Shown here piece after piece: positions 31,693 to 34,226 of a stretch of 34,226 nt of DNA (positions are counted from its first letter, which is position 1; each line of letters begins with the position of its first letter). The translations under genes and the position numbers were made by a program. Source of the DNA: an uncultured Eubacteriales bacterium (GTDB lineage Bacteria; Bacillota; Clostridia; Oscillospirales; CAG-272); assembly GCA_905201895.1 (NCBI GenBank), contig CAJKPX010000023.1, forward strand, positions 1 through 34,226. Direction: 5' to 3'. Under the pieces are notes generated by a model. It was not told the DNA's origin. It ran no database searches and saw only the letters and a list, made by a program, of their open reading frames with translations.

Positions 31693-32574
31693 TTATATCG
31701 AGAGCAGTGCCACTGCAAGTGCACCGATCGCAATGCCGATCCATTGCGAGATGCGCAGCTTTTCGCGGAAGATCACGAGGGAAAAGATGCTGACGAAAGC
31801 CATTCCGCCAACGCCAATCACGGGGTAGATCAAGCTGGGAGAGATCGAGGTGCCGGCAAGCAGAATGATAAAGAGGTTGAGCAGAAAGTTGGAAGCACCT
31901 GCAATAATCGGAAAGCTCGACGAGCATTTCAAAATCGCGCGCGTGTGCGTTTTGTCGCTTCGGAGATAGATGACAAGCGTAAACGCAACCGCAAAGAGCA
32001 GTGCGAATGCCATGAGCTGGTTGCCGTATTTGCCGTCAAAATGCATTTGCTGGGTTCTTTGAATGATGGCACAGCCCGCATTGCCGGCAAAGGCAAGAAG
32101 TGAGAAGAGGAGCCACTTGAGCGATAGCTTTTCGCTTTTTGCTTCGCCGCTCGTCTCCTTCTTTGTGTAAAGGCTGAGCCAAAGCGATACCACAACAAGC
32201 AGAAGCCCCACTCCCACGAGAGGAGTGAATTTTGCATCCCAGAAAAAGAATCCCCAAATTGTTGTGCCGATCAGCGACAGCTGCAAGAGAAGGTTGGTGA
32301 GTGACAGGGGACCGGTACGCAGTGCGCCGATGTAGCCGACCTGGCAGAGCGTATAGCAAAGACCGAAGCCGCAGGAGTAGAGCAGCACACGGGCATCGAA
32401 TGAGAAATCGGTGAGAAACATCACCGTCCAGCAAACGAAGCAGGTCAGGCAATAGACGAGATTATAAACAGGGGTGGGATTGGCTTTGTCGGTGTTTTTT
32501 CGATTGAAGAAGCCACCGCAGAGGCTGACCGATGTGGACAGAAAAAGCGATGCGATCAGATAAAAATATGGCAT
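31693..32574 (-). CDS. DMT-superfamily transporter (EamA-like)
   Basis: 293 residues with about ten hydrophobic helices and few charged loops, as expected for a drug/metabolite exporter of the EamA group. A central loop KKETSGEAKSEKLSLK separates two five-helix halves, and the second half ends IFREKLRISQWIGIAIGALAVALL, the typical repeat end ('E-x-x-x-x-x-x-x-x-G-x-x-I-x-x-G'). The substrate is unknown. The gene lies 32 bases after coaW on the same strand, so the two are probably cotranscribed, but no link to coenzyme A metabolism can be shown. GAGG lies close to the ATG. Confidence 0.85.
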   Translation of the reverse strand: MPYFYLIASLFLSTSVSLCGGFFNRKNTDKANPTPVYNLVYCLTCFVCWTVMFLTDFSFDARVLLYSCGFGLCYTLCQVGYIGALRTGPLSLTNLLLQLSLIGTTIWGFFFWDAKFTPLVGVGLLLVVVSLWLSLYTKKETSGEAKSEKLSLKWLLFSLLAFAGNAGCAIIQRTQQMHFDGKYGNQLMAFALLFAVAFTLVIYLRSDKTHTRAILKCSSSFPIIAGASNFLLNLFIILLAGTSISPSLIYPVIGVGGMAFVSIFSLVIFREKLRISQWIGIAIGALAVALLSI

Positions 32575-32606
32575 AACAGTCCTCGTAATACCTAATAAAT
32601 TGGTGT

Positions 32607-33458
32607 TTACTGTACCTCGTTGAGCGCGGCGCCGATCACCGTTCCGAACTGCGAATTTTCGGGAATGGTGCAGTTCACGCCAAAGCCGGACGAGAGATTT
32701 TCAAAAACGCTTCGGATCGGCTTGATGGTGGTCAGATTTCCGATCAGAACGATATTTTTGATCCCGAAATTCCGTGCGGCAAACACCGCGAGCATCAGGA
32801 TGGTCTCTGCCACCATGTTGGCAACGCCGAGGGCAACGTCCGAGGGGGTTGCGAGATCGGATAGCTTGCCGAAGTTTGCGGCGGTGAGGTTTTCGTTGAT
32901 GCCGTCATAGGATTGCTTGCGCGAGAGGTCCTTGATGCGCAGGTCCACGTTGCCGATGTCGCCGTCCACGCAGAGCTGCTCGATGTGCTCCACGCTGTCA
33001 ACGCCCAGCATCCTGCGGCAAAGACCAACCAGGGTTCCGCCGCCAACGCCGGTTCCGCCGAGGTATTCGATCTCATGCGTGTCTCCCACTTTTTTTGCAT
33101 GAATGAGCGCGGTACCCGTGCCCATGCTCACAACGATCGCCTCGTCGAGCCCCGAAAGATAGAGCCCCCCGATGCCGATGCTCGAAAATTCGGGCACGGG
33201 CTGGCAGGTGAGATTATAGATCGGCTTGGTGATAAAGGATGCGCCCGCACCCGTCATCAGAATCCGATCAATTGCCGAGAGCTCAAGTCCGTTCTCGGCA
33301 GTAAATTTTCCAAATGCTCCGTAGATCGAGGTCAAGGGGTCGGTCGCACGCACGAATTGCGGCGCAATCAGCTCCTTTTTGCCGTCCTTCTGAAAGCGGA
33401 AGCCAACGATTTTCGTGGTTGTTCCGCCAACGTCGATTCCGATTACGGTTTTGCTCAT
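32607..33458 (-). CDS. coaW: Type II pantothenate kinase
   Basis: 283 residues. The enzyme phosphorylates pantothenate, the first step of coenzyme A synthesis. The actin-like ATPase fold is visible: GIDVGGTTTKIVGF (phosphate 1 loop, about 7-20), MTGAGAS (about 68-74), VSMGTGTALI (about 110-119) and GGTGVGGGTLVGL (about 134-146), with LIGNLTTIKP near the end. These match CoaW/PanK type II of Bacillota, which is typically not inhibited by CoA as the type I enzyme is. A GGAAGGTG site precedes the ATG at 33458. It lies divergent from rqcH with overlapping promoters. Confidence 0.93.
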   Translation of the reverse strand: MSKTVIGIDVGGTTTKIVGFRFQKDGKKELIAPQFVRATDPLTSIYGAFGKFTAENGLELSAIDRILMTGAGASFITKPIYNLTCQPVPEFSSIGIGGLYLSGLDEAIVVSMGTGTALIHAKKVGDTHEIEYLGGTGVGGGTLVGLCRRMLGVDSVEHIEQLCVDGDIGNVDLRIKDLSRKQSYDGINENLTAANFGKLSDLATPSDVALGVANMVAETILMLAVFAARNFGIKNIVLIGNLTTIKPIRSVFENLSSGFGVNCTIPENSQFGTVIGAALNEVQ

Positions 33459-33494
33459 AGTGATTCACCTTCCAAAAAACATTTTTGCCTTTTT

Positions 33495-33523
33495 ATTATA
33501 ACATTTACTTGTAAAAAATGCAA
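33495..33523 (-). promoter_or_regulatory. Probable sigma-A promoter of coaW
   Basis: On the minus strand TTGCAT (33518-33523) and TATAAT (33495-33500) are separated by 17 bases. The -35 lies inside the spacer of the divergent rqcH promoter. Confidence 0.65.
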
Positions 33524-33537
33524 CCGTATGGTATAAT
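33509..33537 (+). promoter_or_regulatory. Probable sigma-A promoter of rqcH
   Basis: TTGTAA (33509-33514) and TATAAT (33532-33537) are 17 bases apart, about 33 bases before the start codon. Confidence 0.7.
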
Positions 33538-33570
33538 ATTTTTGAAAATATTGAGATTTTGGAGTGTAAA

Positions 33571-34226
33571 ATGGCTTTTGACGCAGGAATGTTGGCATGC
33601 GTGATCGCAGAGATCCGCGAGAAATCGTTGGGTGCGAGGGTGGAGAAGGTGTTTCAGCCCGAGCGCGACGAAATTGTTTTGCAGATGCGCAGCCTTGAGG
33701 GCGGCAAGCGTCTGCTCATCAATGCGGGCTCGAACAATCCGCGCCTGTGCTTTACAACCGAACAAAAGGAAAACCCTGCCTCGCCCCCTATGCTTTGCAT
33801 GCTCCTGCGCAAGCATTTGCAGGGTGCAAAGCTGACCGACATCCGCCAGGCAGAGTTCGAGCGCGTGGCGATCCTGGAATTTGAAACGCGTGACGAGATG
33901 GGCTTTTCCTGCACGCGCTATCTCATTGCCGAGGTGATGGGAAAATACAGCAACCTGATCTTTGCCACAGGAGAATGGAAGGTGGTTGCCGCTCTGCGAA
34001 CGGTCGATTTCTCAACCTCCAGCCTGCGCCAGGTGCTCCCGGGTATGACCTACGAGCTTCCTCCTCGACAGGATAAGACCAATCCGATGGAGGTAGATGC
34101 CGCAACATTTGACCGACTGCTTGCCGATGCGCCTGCCGAGCGACCCATTGAGAAATGGATCACCGCGACCTTTCTCGGCATTGCTGCGTCGGTTGCGCGT
34201 GAGATTGCATACCGTGCGGCAGGGAG
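33571..34226 (+). CDS. rqcH: NFACT/RqcH-type ribosome-associated quality control protein (5' part)
   Basis: The first 218 residues of a protein that continues beyond the window. It begins MAFDAGMLACVIAEIREK and includes RVEKVFQPERDEIVLQMR, INAGSNNPRLCFT, PPMLCMLLRKHLQGAKL and LIAEVMGKYSNLIF, all typical of the NFACT-N domain once annotated as fibronectin-binding protein. RqcH recruits tRNA-Ala to stalled large ribosomal subunits and adds alanine tails in Bacillota. The ATG is preceded by GGAG at about 6 bases. An Asp/Arg residue pair in the missing part cannot be checked. Confidence 0.9.
   Translation, partial: MAFDAGMLACVIAEIREKSLGARVEKVFQPERDEIVLQMRSLEGGKRLLINAGSNNPRLCFTTEQKENPASPPMLCMLLRKHLQGAKLTDIRQAEFERVAILEFETRDEMGFSCTRYLIAEVMGKYSNLIFATGEWKVVAALRTVDFSTSSLRQVLPGMTYELPPRQDKTNPMEVDAATFDRLLADAPAERPIEKWITATFLGIAASVAREIAYRAAG

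Noticed and set aside
1..34226. CRISPR arrays, tRNA or rRNA genes and transposases
   Set aside because: No regularly spaced repeats, tRNA-like cloverleaf or transposase motifs were seen.

Overview
The window looks like a chromosomal segment of an uncultured Bacillota (class Clostridia, gut type). Reasons: the trmK–NIF3 pair, a class II galT, type II pantothenate kinase, YitT and NFACT/RqcH proteins, AGGAGG-type ribosome binding sites, and TTGACA–17–TATAAT promoters. The DNA is GC-rich by eye (well above 50%), except for an AT-rich patch at about 5.2-6.1 kb. No rRNA, tRNA, CRISPR array or transposase was seen.

Layout. 0-5.2 kb is housekeeping: holB and the start of a downstream gene on the minus strand, a divergent DUF1858 redox-disulfide protein, then a tightly coupled run trmK–NIF3–metallophosphatase–rlmD-type methyltransferase. 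5.2-6.1 kb is an AT-rich island with two small membrane proteins, three AATATACCTTTTG repeats and the 3' fossil of a second rRNA uracil methyltransferase gene. 6.1-10.8 kb holds small uncharacterised or membrane genes (DUF2500-like, SF0329-like, a C26 amidotransferase, a PH-like membrane protein, YitT, two unknowns).

10.8-13.5 kb has an unusual single-ORF fusion of a nitrilase-type hydrolase and a glycerophosphodiester phosphodiesterase, a PHP phosphoesterase, and a recombination scar joining the start of an esterase gene to the end of a second phosphodiesterase gene. 13.5-25.5 kb is a co-directional carbohydrate region: a large lipoprotein, a GH39-like glycosidase, a second PHP protein, a histidine phosphatase and a GH43-like protein, ending at a strong terminator. 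After a new promoter come class II galT, a membrane-anchored collagen-like SGNH hydrolase and a 914-residue heparinase II/III-like protein. No sugar transporter or regulator is present.

25.6-34.2 kb returns to core functions: a small lipoprotein (minus), a phosphate-uptake pair (DUF47 plus Pit), alaS (minus), a HAD phosphatase, a DMT transporter and coaW (both minus), and the 5' part of rqcH running off the end. Convergent gene pairs are separated by three strong bidirectional hairpin terminators.

The most unusual content is the nitrilase–phosphodiesterase fusion with its scarred paralogue nearby, the extracellular collagen-like esterase paired with a lyase that has no visible signal peptide, and the fossil methyltransferase tail in the AT-rich island.
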